In this document: in pieces, positions 34,931-45,360 of the stretch
How positions within the stretch are numbered: the first letter of the stretch is position 1
Layout: every line of letters starts with the position of its first letter
DNA from: Pseudevernia furfuracea
Taxonomy: Eukaryota > Ascomycota > Lecanoromycetes > Lecanorales > Parmeliaceae
DNA: 64,000 nt
Assembly (NCBI GenBank): GCA_022315425.1
Contig: JAIUPT010000037.1
Span: forward strand, 62,001 to 126,000
Reading direction: 5' to 3'
Translations under genes and position numbers: made by a program
Notes under the pieces: generated by a model
Told to the model about the DNA's origin: nothing
The model's input: the letters and a program-made list of their open reading frames with translations, nothing else
Databases searched by the model: none

Positions 34931-36443
34931 ATGGCCTCTGCAAACGAACCAGGTTTGGCACCTCCGCCCGGAGTGACGCCGGATTTTACTAGTCCATACA
35001 CTCTGCAGCCTTACCAGGTCCTTACGGTGGTGGCGTGCATTATAGTGACCACGGTTATGGTGACGGCTCGCTTATATACTGTAAGCAACTTCCCCATCCC
35101 TTTATTCTATTATAATACAATTCGCGATCAGATGTTCCCGCAACTATCAGAAACTTCAACGTCTAATCTTGAAAAGTCAATCACTGATTGGAGAAATTGC
35201 AGAAGATCTACGTCGTGAAAGCTCTGAAATGGGAGGATTGTAAGCAAGCCCGCACACATATTTCGGTCTAAGAAAGATGCCTTTGCTGACGTCGACCAGA
35301 TACTTGTGTCATGGGATGGGTAGAACTGCCTTCCGCCAACCCTTTCCGGTTGGTCTGCTCGGACATGAGTAGCTAACGCGCCAATACAGGCGAGCTTCAT
35401 GGTCTTTCTATCCATTGAATACTCCATTGGGAGGCACGGCGGTGGTACTCATCAGTGGAACCTATCATACCAAGCCGTTCAATATAATTGGCGAGTAAGT
35501 GATCAAAACCTTGTACGACTGATTCATCTTATCAGACCTTCTGAATGAGATCCTAGTACACCAACTATGGAGACATCATCTACAGCCTGGCGCTGTTCTT
35601 CACAAAGTTCTCGATCATGCTGCTCATTCTCCGGATCTTCTGTTTAGCGCAGCGCGACGCAGGCTACTGGCTTACCCAATTCCTCATTGCCGTCAATGGA
35701 ATCTTCTACATCATTTACTTCTTTGTCCCAATCTTCCTATGCTTTCCACGCAGCAAGATCTGGAACCCCGAGCAAGCCGGCCACTGCCTAGACATCAACG
35801 ACCTGTATCTCGCCTCAGCCGTTTTCAATATGCTCTCAGATATAGCGATGCTAAGTGTGCCCATCTACTTAATCTGGAACTTGCAAATGTCGACACGGCG
35901 CAAGATTGGAGTGTCTGGTATTTTCCTGACCGGCGGGCTGCAAGTCTTGCCTCGCTGAAACATCTTCACAGCAAACTAACGATTCTTTAGGGCCTGCATT
36001 GCCAGCATACTACGTTTAATTTACCTCGTCTTCCTCACCCGCACCAAAGACTACACCTACACCAAACTCCCGGCTGTTCTATGGGCGTAAGTAACCTTCC
36101 CAAACACATCCTAATCGCTTACTGAACAAGTCACAGGTTTGCCGAGATTGCTTGCGGTCTGCTTTGCAGCTGCCTCGTCATCCTGCCCCGTCTCTATCAA
36201 CACCTCAGCTCCATTGTCCCCTATGTAGGTAACGGCACCTCGGCGCAAGGCCTAGCTGATCAATCCACCAAAATCAACGCCTCGAGTCCGAAACCGAGGA
36301 GTCACTGGGTCCAGTTAGACGGATTGCGCTCCCCTCGCAGTCCTACCGAAGCGCATAGGGAAGGTCGCAGTGACAGCGACGAGCATATGCTTGAGAATGC
36401 GGTTGAAGGTAACGAGGGGAATGATGTTGAGAAAGGCCTTTGA
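34931..36443 (+). CDS. Fungal rhodopsin-like (SAT4-type) integral membrane protein
   Basis: Seven exons (34931-35080, 35203-35239, 35300-35319, 35390-35494, 35557-35939, 35991-36086, 36137-36443) give 365 aa. One exon is only 20 nt. Intron 5 has a GC-AG boundary (donor GCAAGT at 35940) that restores GGLACIAS. Membrane helices include VLTVVACIIVTTVMVTARLY, IIYSLALFFTKFSIMLLIL, FLIAVNGIFYIIYFFVPIF, ASAVFNMLSDIAMLSVPIYL and EIACGLLCSCLVILP. The pattern, with WEDYTCVM after helix 1 and ACIASILRLIYL, is that of the large fungal rhodopsin-domain family. These proteins are common in Pezizomycotina, often near secondary-metabolite or accessory genes, and mostly have no assigned function. There is a long acidic C-terminal tail. 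Confidence 0.85.
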
Positions 36444-36934
36444 GGTTGCGGATGAGTAAAGTTTGGGGGATGAAAATACATGAATCGAATATTTTTTTTT
36501 TTTAGTTCCTCAAATTTACGGAAACGCTCGTATGGTTCGTGAAGCCTAGCCTTTGCTCTTTCAATCGCAGCTTGAGCGCCGAGTCATTCGTGGTACATGA
36601 GTAAAGGCACCAGGCGTTGGAAGACGTTGACTATCTACAAGCAGCTATGCTCGGTCGATTCGACACGGCTGGCCTCGGTAGATACGTACGATTTCTTTCT
36701 GCAAGGAAACCAGGTCGTTCTCGCTGCGGGAAGAAATTCCAAGTCAGCGTTGCAGCAGGTACAATGCGGGGAGTGGAGAACCTGCATGGCCACCATGATC
36801 GGAGTCTCGGTCCAAATGATCTGCATATGGCTGTTGTTCCGAGGTGTGTAGTATCGCGATGGTAGTCTGATGTAGTCCGAGTGATTTTTGATTGTCAATC
36901 CCGATGAGACGAAAATTCCACGATCTATCACCCA

Positions 36935-37371
36935 CTATATCAATGCCATAATCGGTTGGACATCAATGCTGACTCCCCGTCGCCGAAAGTACTCTGGGTC
37001 CCTACCGGCATAGCGCCCTGACGTTCGGTGTGGGACTGCGTGGCTGAAGCAATCAAAATGCACGCTTCGTCGGCAAAGTCCTGGTTCGATTCTGTTCGTT
37101 CTGTATGTCACCAGACACCGTGAGAAAATCCGGTCCACAGTACCTGTATCGCCACTCGATGTGATTGCCGTCCAAACTTCTCGAGCACTCTCAATCTTCG
37201 GATCGGGATTGCCGTTTTGGTCACATGCTTGATCGCAAAAATCATGATTGTATCGTCTCGATATCTGATCAGGTCCTCGGGGCGAATCGACGGATTCGCA
37301 TCATCATCAATCGCTGTTAACCGTATTAGGGGGGATACATACGCAATACCGTATATGAGTTCTACTATCAT
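36935..37371 (-). CDS. Possible terminal exons of an unrecognised gene
   Basis: Two minus-strand pieces read well and join through a 51-nt GTACTG...CAG intron. One ends NPDPKIESAREVWTAIT; the next runs FADEACILIASATQSHTE, QGAMPVGTQSTFGDGESA and a stop near 36943. Further upstream, towards 37690, other frames read plausibly (for example GLAMFASVAYP), but I could not build one continuous gene. It may be a live gene with more short exons, or one in decay. Family not recognised. Confidence 0.3.
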
Positions 37372-37867
37372 CCCACGGCACCGTCTAGGCCATTTGTCAT
37401 ATCAGAGAAAGCCCAACAGAATAGAGACCATATACCCACCCAAGCCATTTATATCGCTGTGGCGAGGGAAACCCCGTAACTTGCCCGAGGATATGCCACA
37501 GACGCAAACATTGCGAGACCGGTATGAGCAATCCTTTCGCGGTCCGGCCATGGATCGGCACGATGCAAGATATGGCCCTGAAGAGTCTCGAGGCAGAACA
37601 AACAAGCATCTTACACACTATAGACTTGATTTTGACAATATTCCTTAGCCGATTGCTTCGGGAGGGAAGTCGGATATCAGTAGATGGATGCAGCATGTAT
37701 CACGCGATGATGACGGGTATATCATCTCAGACATTCCATCTATGTGCGGTGTGGTGTGGCACATGAACGCCAAAAAACTATTCACACGTGCGAGCTGTGG
37801 AGGGATAGATGCAGATTCGGGGTATCCCTGCCACCTCTTTAGGCATTGAACAGCTTTTCTCTTCGAC

Positions 37868-38890
37868 TCACCCCCCTTCTTCGCTGACATCCCGAGGTCC
37901 CGCTTTCTGCCCGGAGTGGGTGGATCCCGAACCCGAACGCGGGCTATCAGGATCGTCTACATGCGGCGAAGCCTGACCGGATCGATGACCAGCCCGGGCA
38001 CTATCAGGTACAGGTGGATCCAATTCTTCGACTTGACCAGCCGTCATAACGACGCGCCCGTCATCCAAGACCGTGTACCCAAGCTTAGCCAAGTCATTCG
38101 CCAGACAAAACATAGCTGGCGACTCGGATTCATAGGGTTTCTTTGCGCCTACGCGAGCTTTCCAGGCGTAGGTCTCGTCTACGCCGACAGTTCTGTTGCT
38201 TTGGGCCGCAAGCTTCACAGCGAAGTGATCTCGTGCAAAGGTTTGTGCTGTTTTCAAAACCAGCGAGGGCCGGTTCGGACATGCTTCTAGGATAGATAGT
38301 CAAGCGAATCGAACAGAAAAAGAGCATCCATGTTCGTATTCTTCGCCGCCTTCTTATATGTCCAAGATTGGCGAGCTGCCCAACGACTCCATCGACATCA
38401 AGACCCGAGCCTAATCGCAATGGTTGCGGGGCCACATCCTTGATGCACCACTCGCAGATATCCTTAAGACGAACAATTGGATTTTAGCGAGCTGACAAGT
38501 CACCAGGGAAACTCAGATCGTACCAGCTGGCACAGATCGGCCGAATCCTAAACCTGCACAAAGGCAGTAGCCTGGCGATCTCCTTCTCCCGTAATGCAGG
38601 AGGAGTAATCTCCATAGGCTAGCTCGCGGAATGCTCCATTCTTTCCAGGATCTGGGTCACATATCCAGAATGAGCCTAGCAGGGTTCACCAATGGAACCT
38701 GCAGTCTCGACATGTCACAGTACACCACGATGTCCTGCCAGTTTTTTATGTCAGTAGGTTCGTTGGAAAGCAAATCAGAAGCTACAAGATTGACTGTCCA
38801 GAGTATACGACCAATGGAGTATGCCAACATCGGCTTCGAAGATATACTTACATTCGGATTGTAGAGTACGTTTCCTAGGTTTTCAGACAT
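37868..38890 (-). CDS. Possible multi-exon gene of unknown family
   Basis: The minus strand begins MSENLGNVLYNPN at 38890 with a GTAAGT donor. A CAG acceptor after about 100 nt leads to DIVVYCDMSRLQVPLVNP. Later stretches in shifting frames include SCITGEGDRQATAF, ICASWYDLSFPGDL and DICEWCIKDVAPQPL. The last open frame (to 37868) contains TAQTFARDHFAVKLAAQ, VGVDETYAWKARVG and FCLANDLAKLGYTVLDD, then a Pro/Ser-rich end. The pieces look coding and lie in order, but stops interrupt them and not every join could be resolved. Either an intron-rich gene or a young pseudogene. Function unknown. Confidence 0.35.
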
Positions 38891-39178
38891 GCTCGCCTAT
38901 ATCTATCGTGGATCTATATCTCGCGCATGTAATCATCAGCACACAAGTAGAAGTATCTCCAATCGTAGATCCGAATCAAAGTACAGCCAATATTCTCCTT
39001 TCCGGTGCATTAAGCGTTCATTTTGGGGTGCTTTCGATTGGGCTAGGATTGCATGTGCCGCAAAAGAGGTCCTTCGTAGTTGAGTCTATCGTTCGATTCT
39101 CGACGCTATTCGCCCTCCCGATCGATCGAGCTTACTCCGAACAGCAGGTTTCATCTCCAATCGGGAATCACCTGTAGC

Positions 39179-41359
39179 TTACACGATATTCACCTCTCTC
39201 CATTCCCACTTCGCTTTCTTCATCTCGTCCAAAAAAAGTACATGCAAATCATCCGCATCTGAGAGGGGGGATACAAAAACCGGAACGAAGCCCACACGCC
39301 TCCACTTATCTGCCTCACCCGTAGATTCGAGTATCAAAATACTGGCACTAGGCGATTTCCGTTCTTTCCGCTCAAGCATTGATGTTGACAGCCTGAATGT
39401 CTGCATCAAACGCACAACAGCGAATTTCTGTCGCCGATGTGGCCGATGCTGTTGCTCAAACTCCCCTTGCAAGGGAGCGATTCGCAGTTGGTCCGTTACT
39501 AGCTCTCTGAGCACTGGGTGCGCCCTAGATTTGCTGGTCGAAGTCTCGATCCTTGGGTCGTCAATGTATTGGAATGGCGCTTTGATAACAATCTCCGCAT
39601 GCGCAATCTGTCCGAATACATCTTTGTTCTTTGGTGTAATTCGCACATGTAGTACCTGCGCGGTTTCCTCTATCCCAACGAACAGCTCCATGCCTTCATC
39701 TTCCAAAGTATTCATGACACTACCGCCAAAAACACTCGCCCAGCTCCAGCTCGGTAGATAATCGTCTCGCTCTTTCTGACCGGCTTCGATGGCTCTGAAA
39801 CCTCTTTTTGGCACGGGGTAGCGCGACCAACACATTCCCCTTATGATATCATTCTTCCATAATCCAGCGCAGTAATCGTCACGGAGCAGGTACTGAAAAG
39901 TTCTCGCCAAGCCGGAGAGAGCGGGGAGGATGTCGCTTTGCTTGGTCAGATTACGGCCTGTGTAGTCCTTGACGATGGCGAACCAGCGGCTGTACATTTC
40001 ATAGTGACTATGCACCCAAGAATTTGGCACGGCTGTCCAGTCGTCTGGCAGTGTTTTCAGGGAGAGACGAGTGAGGGCTTGTTTCGTTTTCTCCCACGCG
40101 CTGAAATCGTTGGCCATGATTGTCTGCACAAAATTCTTGTCTCGGTGGCGCTCTCCTGGTAACACTGGCCTTCCGCTCTCCCCAACTTTGCGTTCTAGGC
40201 ACTCCCAGACCAATTCCTGGGTACCATATGAGAGTGTGCGCGGCGCGAGAAGTGATTCTTGCAAGGTCCAGCCCCGTGTGTTCAGTGGCTCGTTCTTCAT
40301 CGTTGTATCCCAAAATTCGGAACTAGAGCGCAGGAAGACGCGATGGGATTCCGTTGGGTCTGAAGATCTCCATTCTAATTTGCATGCTCCAGGCGAGAGT
40401 GATCGATTCTTAAATATGCCGTAGTCAGTACTGGTTGAGTTTGTTGCTGCAATAGTGATGGTCGCCCCACCGTAAACGTCCTTCATGCGGACTGCTTCAG
40501 CTGCCCAGTCCTCTGCAGAGTCTTGCATTATGGACAAAGCATCGATCCATAGGAATTGTAAGCCTAAGGCTCGAGTAACAGTGATAGCGTCTCGCAGCGT
40601 CTTCGGAAACCTATATAAGGGAACTTTCCCGCCAAAAAAGCTATCGGACGTCTCCTTGTTCAGTACAAAGGTTGAGTGACCGCCCCAGCAGTAGCTCAGT
40701 GCGGCCCATGAGCCTAGTCGCCCATCCGTGACTATCAATCTAGGATTACGCGGGGGATCACCAACATCAATGACACGTGTAGGAAGTGGACGCTTCTGAG
40801 AAAGCGTGCGGGTGCATTTCTGATGACTTGCGAGACATTCCTGGTGCCATGCTTTTGCCACCTTTAGGCTCGCTTCAGACGCTGGATCGTTCTGTACCGC
40901 CCTTGCCAGCATGGTCTCAAATCCAGTAGGAGCATGCCCTGGCTCCACGAAAACGTCAAAGGTCGCCAGGTTGGTTACGGCGCCTCTCGGAAATTGCTGC
41001 ACAGCAATCAAATAGGGCATCCCTTCCGCCTCTGGACTCCAATTGCTGAGACCCAACGTTATTTGTCCGCCAAATTCGCCAGTTGGTAGCGGTGATCTGA
41101 ATGCAAGGGTGTCTGCTGGCAGCATTTTAGCGCATTGCTGCCATATGCTCGTGCATAACGAGCAGCCTTGTTCTGCGCTGGTGGAGAGGGATTGCAGGTT
41201 GTGGTGGTGCTTGTAGAAGTGTGGAAAACCTTGGTAGGTAGGGAAGCCGCCGGCGGTGCCTTCAATTGGCTGGGATTCGCGAACCTTCAGGAGTGCTAGT
41301 TCGTACAAATCTCGAATGTTGAAGCCTGCACAGACATGGCATAAGTGATCGGTGGTCAT
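39179..41359 (-). CDS. HET domain protein (heterokaryon incompatibility)
   Basis: A single uninterrupted minus-strand exon encodes 726 aa from the ATG at 41359. A first region has a CHVC and a GCSLC pair. The HET domain lies at about residues 220-390: WAALSYCWGG, LWIDALSIMQDSAEDW with VYGGATITIAAT, and TRGWTLQESLLAPRTLSYG with VWEC. Downstream are the usual family landmarks ILPALSGLA, DDYCAGLWKNDIIRGMCW and LPSWSWASV. HET proteins set off growth arrest or cell death when incompatible partners fuse. Here the domain and the rest of the frame are intact, so the gene is probably active, in contrast to the broken copy at 7.7-8.4 kb. The partner that triggers it is not evident. Confidence 0.92.
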   Translation of the reverse strand: MTTDHLCHVCAGFNIRDLYELALLKVRESQPIEGTAGGFPTYQGFPHFYKHHHNLQSLSTSAEQGCSLCTSIWQQCAKMLPADTLAFRSPLPTGEFGGQITLGLSNWSPEAEGMPYLIAVQQFPRGAVTNLATFDVFVEPGHAPTGFETMLARAVQNDPASEASLKVAKAWHQECLASHQKCTRTLSQKRPLPTRVIDVGDPPRNPRLIVTDGRLGSWAALSYCWGGHSTFVLNKETSDSFFGGKVPLYRFPKTLRDAITVTRALGLQFLWIDALSIMQDSAEDWAAEAVRMKDVYGGATITIAATNSTSTDYGIFKNRSLSPGACKLEWRSSDPTESHRVFLRSSSEFWDTTMKNEPLNTRGWTLQESLLAPRTLSYGTQELVWECLERKVGESGRPVLPGERHRDKNFVQTIMANDFSAWEKTKQALTRLSLKTLPDDWTAVPNSWVHSHYEMYSRWFAIVKDYTGRNLTKQSDILPALSGLARTFQYLLRDDYCAGLWKNDIIRGMCWSRYPVPKRGFRAIEAGQKERDDYLPSWSWASVFGGSVMNTLEDEGMELFVGIEETAQVLHVRITPKNKDVFGQIAHAEIVIKAPFQYIDDPRIETSTSKSRAHPVLRELVTDQLRIAPLQGEFEQQHRPHRRQKFAVVRLMQTFRLSTSMLERKERKSPSASILILESTGEADKWRRVGFVPVFVSPLSDADDLHVLFLDEMKKAKWEWREVNIV

Positions 41360-41835
41360 GGTCAGCCAGCCCAATCAGAAAGACAAATAGATACTGAATT
41401 CCAGAGACATGCAGACGCACACGATCAGTACTCTACATTCAGGAATAGAAGAAGACTTTTAGTTACTTTTCTCATATCATCACATGTCATAAGCATAAGC
41501 AGCCAAGATAGAAGTCTCCAACATAGGCCATTCAACACCGGAGCCCAGCTGGGGGCGCAGCTACCGAGTCACGTGATAGAGTATCGCGCAGAAGTCATAT
41601 TCATACATATGTATTCTTTTTAATAATCACGGAATTAGATGGTAGCTCACTTACCTGAGGGGTGTATAGTAGTCACTATAGTATCACCCTCCTTTGCGAG
41701 ACGATCATCCAATTCCTGCGACCATAGGGCGGCGCTCATTGTGTCTTCTTGGCGCCACCTAGGATGCGCTTTGCTTTCCGCAACAACGCATCCTGGAGCA
41801 AGCACAAAAATATCATCTCGCAACCAACAAATATC

Positions 41836-42447
41836 ATGACCACCTCTCACAACGATCAAGCACCCTCCGGCCCGTATACCGCAGACAAATACACTCGCCG
41901 AGCTGATTACACGGCCAATACGGCTCAAGAAGAGGAGGATAATTATATACTTGCTCTGCACACAGACCCTGAGCATCATAAGCGCGTCACGGCTCTCCGT
42001 ACCCAATACTTCCCACCGAAGCTTAATAAGCTCTCCGCCCACATCGCCCTCTTCCGTGCTCTACCAGGCTCTCAGCTCGCTACGATCGAGGCTGATGTTA
42101 GCGCTGCAGCCGAGAAGCAGCAGTGTTTCCCAATTGCCACAGACAAGGCATATCTCCTCGGTCATGGCGTGGCTATCGATGCGAATGCCCCGCCGGCCAA
42201 AGAAATCTACAATGGATTGAAGGACAAATGGGAAGACTTTTTGAGCAAGCAGGACAAGAGCTTCAAGGCGCATTATACGATACAGAACAAAGTGGAAGAT
42301 GGGGTGCCCCAAAAGACATTGGAGGAGCTACGGGAAAAATTTGAAGGGTCCCGAGGGCAAGTTGATGGCTTGTCGCTTTATCGATATGACAGAGGTTATT
42401 GGCGGCATACGAAAGATTTTATGTTCCTGCGTGAGACCAATTCGTAG
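41836..42447 (+). CDS. 2H phosphoesterase / 2'-5' RNA ligase-like protein
   Basis: An intronless frame of 203 aa from the ATG at 41836. Two histidine motifs about 100 residues apart define the 2H superfamily: SAHIALFRAL (H-x-A form) and KAHYTIQNKV (H-x-T form), each starting a beta strand, with helical parts between. Members act on 2'-5' or cyclic phosphodiester bonds in RNA or nucleotides (LigT, cyclic phosphodiesterases). The first motif has alanine where threonine or serine is usual, which may change activity. Further upstream in-frame codons exist, but this is the first ATG. Confidence 0.75.
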   Translation: MTTSHNDQAPSGPYTADKYTRRADYTANTAQEEEDNYILALHTDPEHHKRVTALRTQYFPPKLNKLSAHIALFRALPGSQLATIEADVSAAAEKQQCFPIATDKAYLLGHGVAIDANAPPAKEIYNGLKDKWEDFLSKQDKSFKAHYTIQNKVEDGVPQKTLEELREKFEGSRGQVDGLSLYRYDRGYWRHTKDFMFLRETNS

Positions 42448-42548
42448 ACTCGTTGCCTACCTGACATGCAAGGGATGGGAAATTGAGCAAGGGCAGATCC
42501 TGGTTCCTACATATTCTAAACCTCAAAGTTACCAAGTGACAAGCTGCA

Positions 42549-43701
42549 ATGGCGACGACCGCGACCGACCCTCTCAGTCTACTACCTACAGAGCTACGTC
42601 TAAAGCTCTACGGCTTCGTGTTGCCACCAAGACCACTCTTGCAAATCGGAAGACAGTGGCTTTCTTCCTCGATTGTACCAAACGCCGATTCATGGGGAAA
42701 TTTCAGAGGATCTGGTCTCGGGCAGCGATACTGGAAAGATGATAGTGACCATTGGCCTCCATACATCGAGGATGCTTACCTCGAAGGTAGATGCTTTACT
42801 TAAGTCCAGATATAACAATGCTTACACCCGGACAGCAATGATCGCAGCAAAGCCGGACGGCAAGAGAGGCCGCCACCAAATCGTTTCCGATGCCATGCGT
42901 GAACGTACGGGCAAAGGGAGGGATATATTGCAAGTTTCTAGCCACTGGAATCAGACAATTACATCCACTCCCACCTCCTTACACAAGTTGCACAGTCGCG
43001 ACAGTCCACGCTTGCAACCCTTGCCCCGCTATCTTCAATCGCTCATGTTATTAAACAAAGGCTTTCACAGAGAAATCGCTGGCTACCTTTACTCAGAAGC
43101 AGTTTTCGACTTTGGGGAGGACGTGGAGGCTTTGCTACTCTTTTCGACTCAGATAGGGCCCGAAATGGCGAGTCTGATCAAACACATTCGTTTCGAGCAC
43201 GTCGAACGCTTTGGAGCATCTAGCAGGGGAGGGACCATCAATAGCCTGAATCTTCAGGAGATCCCGCTGAGAGCCCTTCTCCCTAATCTCAAGTCCCTCC
43301 ACTTGGCCATCTGCCCTTGGCCATATTATTCGTGGGTTTCCAAAGTCCCACCGTGGGCGACGAATATGGAACAGTTAGAACCCTTGCTTACGACAGTTGA
43401 TGTCAACATCCATTTGAGCATAGGTTTTGAGTCAGAAAGTGCTTTCTCAGACTACCACCCCATTGCTTTTGAAGACAAAGCACCGAGCGAGAACGAGCTA
43501 GCTCAGCCGCCAGAGAAAGGTTCAAAGCCACTGGACTCCAAGAGACTGATCCATGGCAAGTATCGACACCCCTCCCATACGCAACACCCACCTAACCAGA
43601 ACCATCACAGTACCCCACCCATCCCGCATCACCTGCACCAACATTTTCTCGCGCGTCTACGAATTATACAGCCAGTCCGACAGCGAGAGTGGTCCTTCTG
43701 A
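42549..43701 (+). CDS. F-box-like protein of unknown target
   Basis: Exons 42549-42786 and 42836-43701, joined by a 49-nt GTAGAT...CAG intron, give about 367 aa. The N-terminus SLLPTELRLKLYGFVL resembles the short F-box-like start of many fungal proteins that begin LP.ELR..IY. The middle has LQSLMLLNKGFHREIAGYLYSEAVFDF, the usual 'no-longer-cultured' style continuation, then LLPNLKSLHLAICPW. Such proteins may link targets to an SCF ubiquitin ligase, but many are uncharacterised. The last 50 residues (His/Pro-rich) may not be translated as drawn: a different frame over 43553-43948 reads better, so the true 3' end is uncertain. Confidence 0.6.
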
Positions 43702-43948
43702 AGAAGAATTGCTGCAGACCCTATACGGAGACCGCATCCCTGACCCCAAGCCCGGTACCCTTTTCCCACCACTACATCCAGACGAGGCCGAAAGCTTGAG
43801 GATCATGCGATACTTGAACGCGCCTACGATACCGCCGCCGCCAGAGTCTGGAGGTTGTGCCAGTGGACGAAAGCGTGCGCGACGCAGGGTAACGTTCACG
43901 ACGAAGCTCGCTTCGCCAGCCGGTTGTCGGGCGTGCTATCGGGACTAG
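43553..43948 (+). CDS. Small hypothetical protein or alternative 3' exon
   Basis: A 131-codon frame starts at the ATG at 43553 and overlaps the end of the F-box-like gene in another frame. It reads MASIDTPPIRNTHLTRTITV, then an acidic SDSESGPSEEELLQTLYG and an Arg-rich SGRKRARRRVTF. Its composition looks more protein-like than the overlapping His/Pro-rich frame. It could be its own gene, or the real end of the F-box-like gene after a frameshift or a splice. No family recognised. Confidence 0.4.
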   Translation: MASIDTPPIRNTHLTRTITVPHPSRITCTNIFSRVYELYSQSDSESGPSEEELLQTLYGDRIPDPKPGTLFPPLHPDEAESLRIMRYLNAPTIPPPPESGGCASGRKRARRRVTFTTKLASPAGCRACYRD

Positions 43949-44918
43949 GTCTCAAGTAGAGACCGAGCCAATATGGGTCCACAGCGATATTCGCTGAGTG
44001 TTGTTTGTTTGTTTGCGGCGGAGGACACGACGGCTGGTTGGCACGCTCAATATGGTACACATCGATTGCACGCATGCTATGCCCTAGCGATCCCGAAATT
44101 AATAAGCTTCATGGGTTCTTCAACCCCTCTTTGATCACTATTTCAAACCCGTCTCTCTCCGCGACGATCGTCCCCGTCTCATCCCCGTACATGTAGCCTT
44201 CTTAAACCCTTTATTCTACCGCTGTAACTACAAACTCAGGAACCCTATCAAGCAGAAGGAGGCCCCAGTTGTGTGTGAGACATAGAATCGACTATAAATC
44301 CCAAACCCTTTCACGGATGAACCGGTTTCGCAAACCATGAGGCTATACAAAACCACGGTAAACAGTAGTTGGGCATTCCCAGCGCCAGGATGTATGGTTC
44401 TGAAAGAGATGGAAGGTGAAGGAAGGGTCGAATGCGGGTGCAAGATAGGTATATAAGGTACAGAGCTCCCACATGACACGAATCTTGACACGTCTATCAA
44501 ATCCATGAATACAAGCATCAACATGGGCCTAAGACGCGATATGCGAAAGGCGATAGATATTGCGACTTACTGACCCCCCGTCCAGCTGGATCGAGTTTCC
44601 AAAACCAGACTTCTGCTTGTCCATGAACGAGACGCAGTAAAGCAAGAATATGTAGGTAGACCGCCTCATTTTCTCCAAACGCATCGCCACCGATTAGATG
44701 ACTTAGGTCTGCTATCCTGCTGATAATGCCATATTTGACAACTCGTCAAGTCAGGATGCCATTAGTTGGGCAGATAGGAAATCGCCATGTCGGCGTGCAA
44801 ATTTTGAAAGACATTCTACCAACGGGACATCAATTTGTCTAGCCAACGCGGAGCTTCCACTCACGCCTAGACCAAGGTCATCAGTTTCAGAGAGTTGAGA
44901 GCAAATTTGTCTTGAGAC
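43949..44918. other. No gene recognised
   Basis: Only short frames, for example minus 44228-44524, with no family signature. A real gene cannot be excluded, but none is supported. Confidence 0.45.
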
Positions 44919-45360
44919 TTACCACAACTTTTCCAATTCTGCATTTGCAGAAACTGTCAACACTGTGCCCGGCTGATATCTGATGCTCAAAACTTGGTAA
45001 CGATTTTCACCACCGCCGTGAACCAGCCGCTCCAGAGTTGACGCTTCGTGTTCCAGGCTATAGTTGTAGTGCGAGTCCAAATCGATGTTCAGCCCGAAAG
45101 CGATCCGTGCGGAAGCTCTAACCCAGAGAAAGATATCTGCCCAGGCTTTACCATGACCCTCAAGTCCATAAAAGTAGAGGAATTCGGCCATGGAAATGTG
45201 ACATTTGCAGCCATAGATTTGTAGTAGTGCGTGGCAAAGTTCGTGGATCAAAGTACCGAGTATACGCTGGCACCGCTGGTTGTTTCAAAGCTCGCGGCGT
45301 AGGAGGATGTCGATCGTACGGAATTGGCGATGCTCAAGACACTCGGACGCTGGCTTCGAT
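44919..45360 (-). pseudogene. SprT-like zinc metallopeptidase fragment
   Basis: The minus-strand frame contains LGTLIHELCHALLQIYGC, which carries the HExxH zinc motif (HELCH), followed by GLEGHGKAWADIFLW. The His in GHG is the third ligand position of SprT-like proteins. About 80 further residues end at 44919. Upstream, the frame is cut by a TGA just before NNQRCQR, unless a 45-nt intron removes it. The N-terminal part was not found. SprT-like proteases (Spartan/Wss1) remove protein-DNA crosslinks, but small fungal relatives are poorly known. Most likely a broken gene. Confidence 0.5.
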
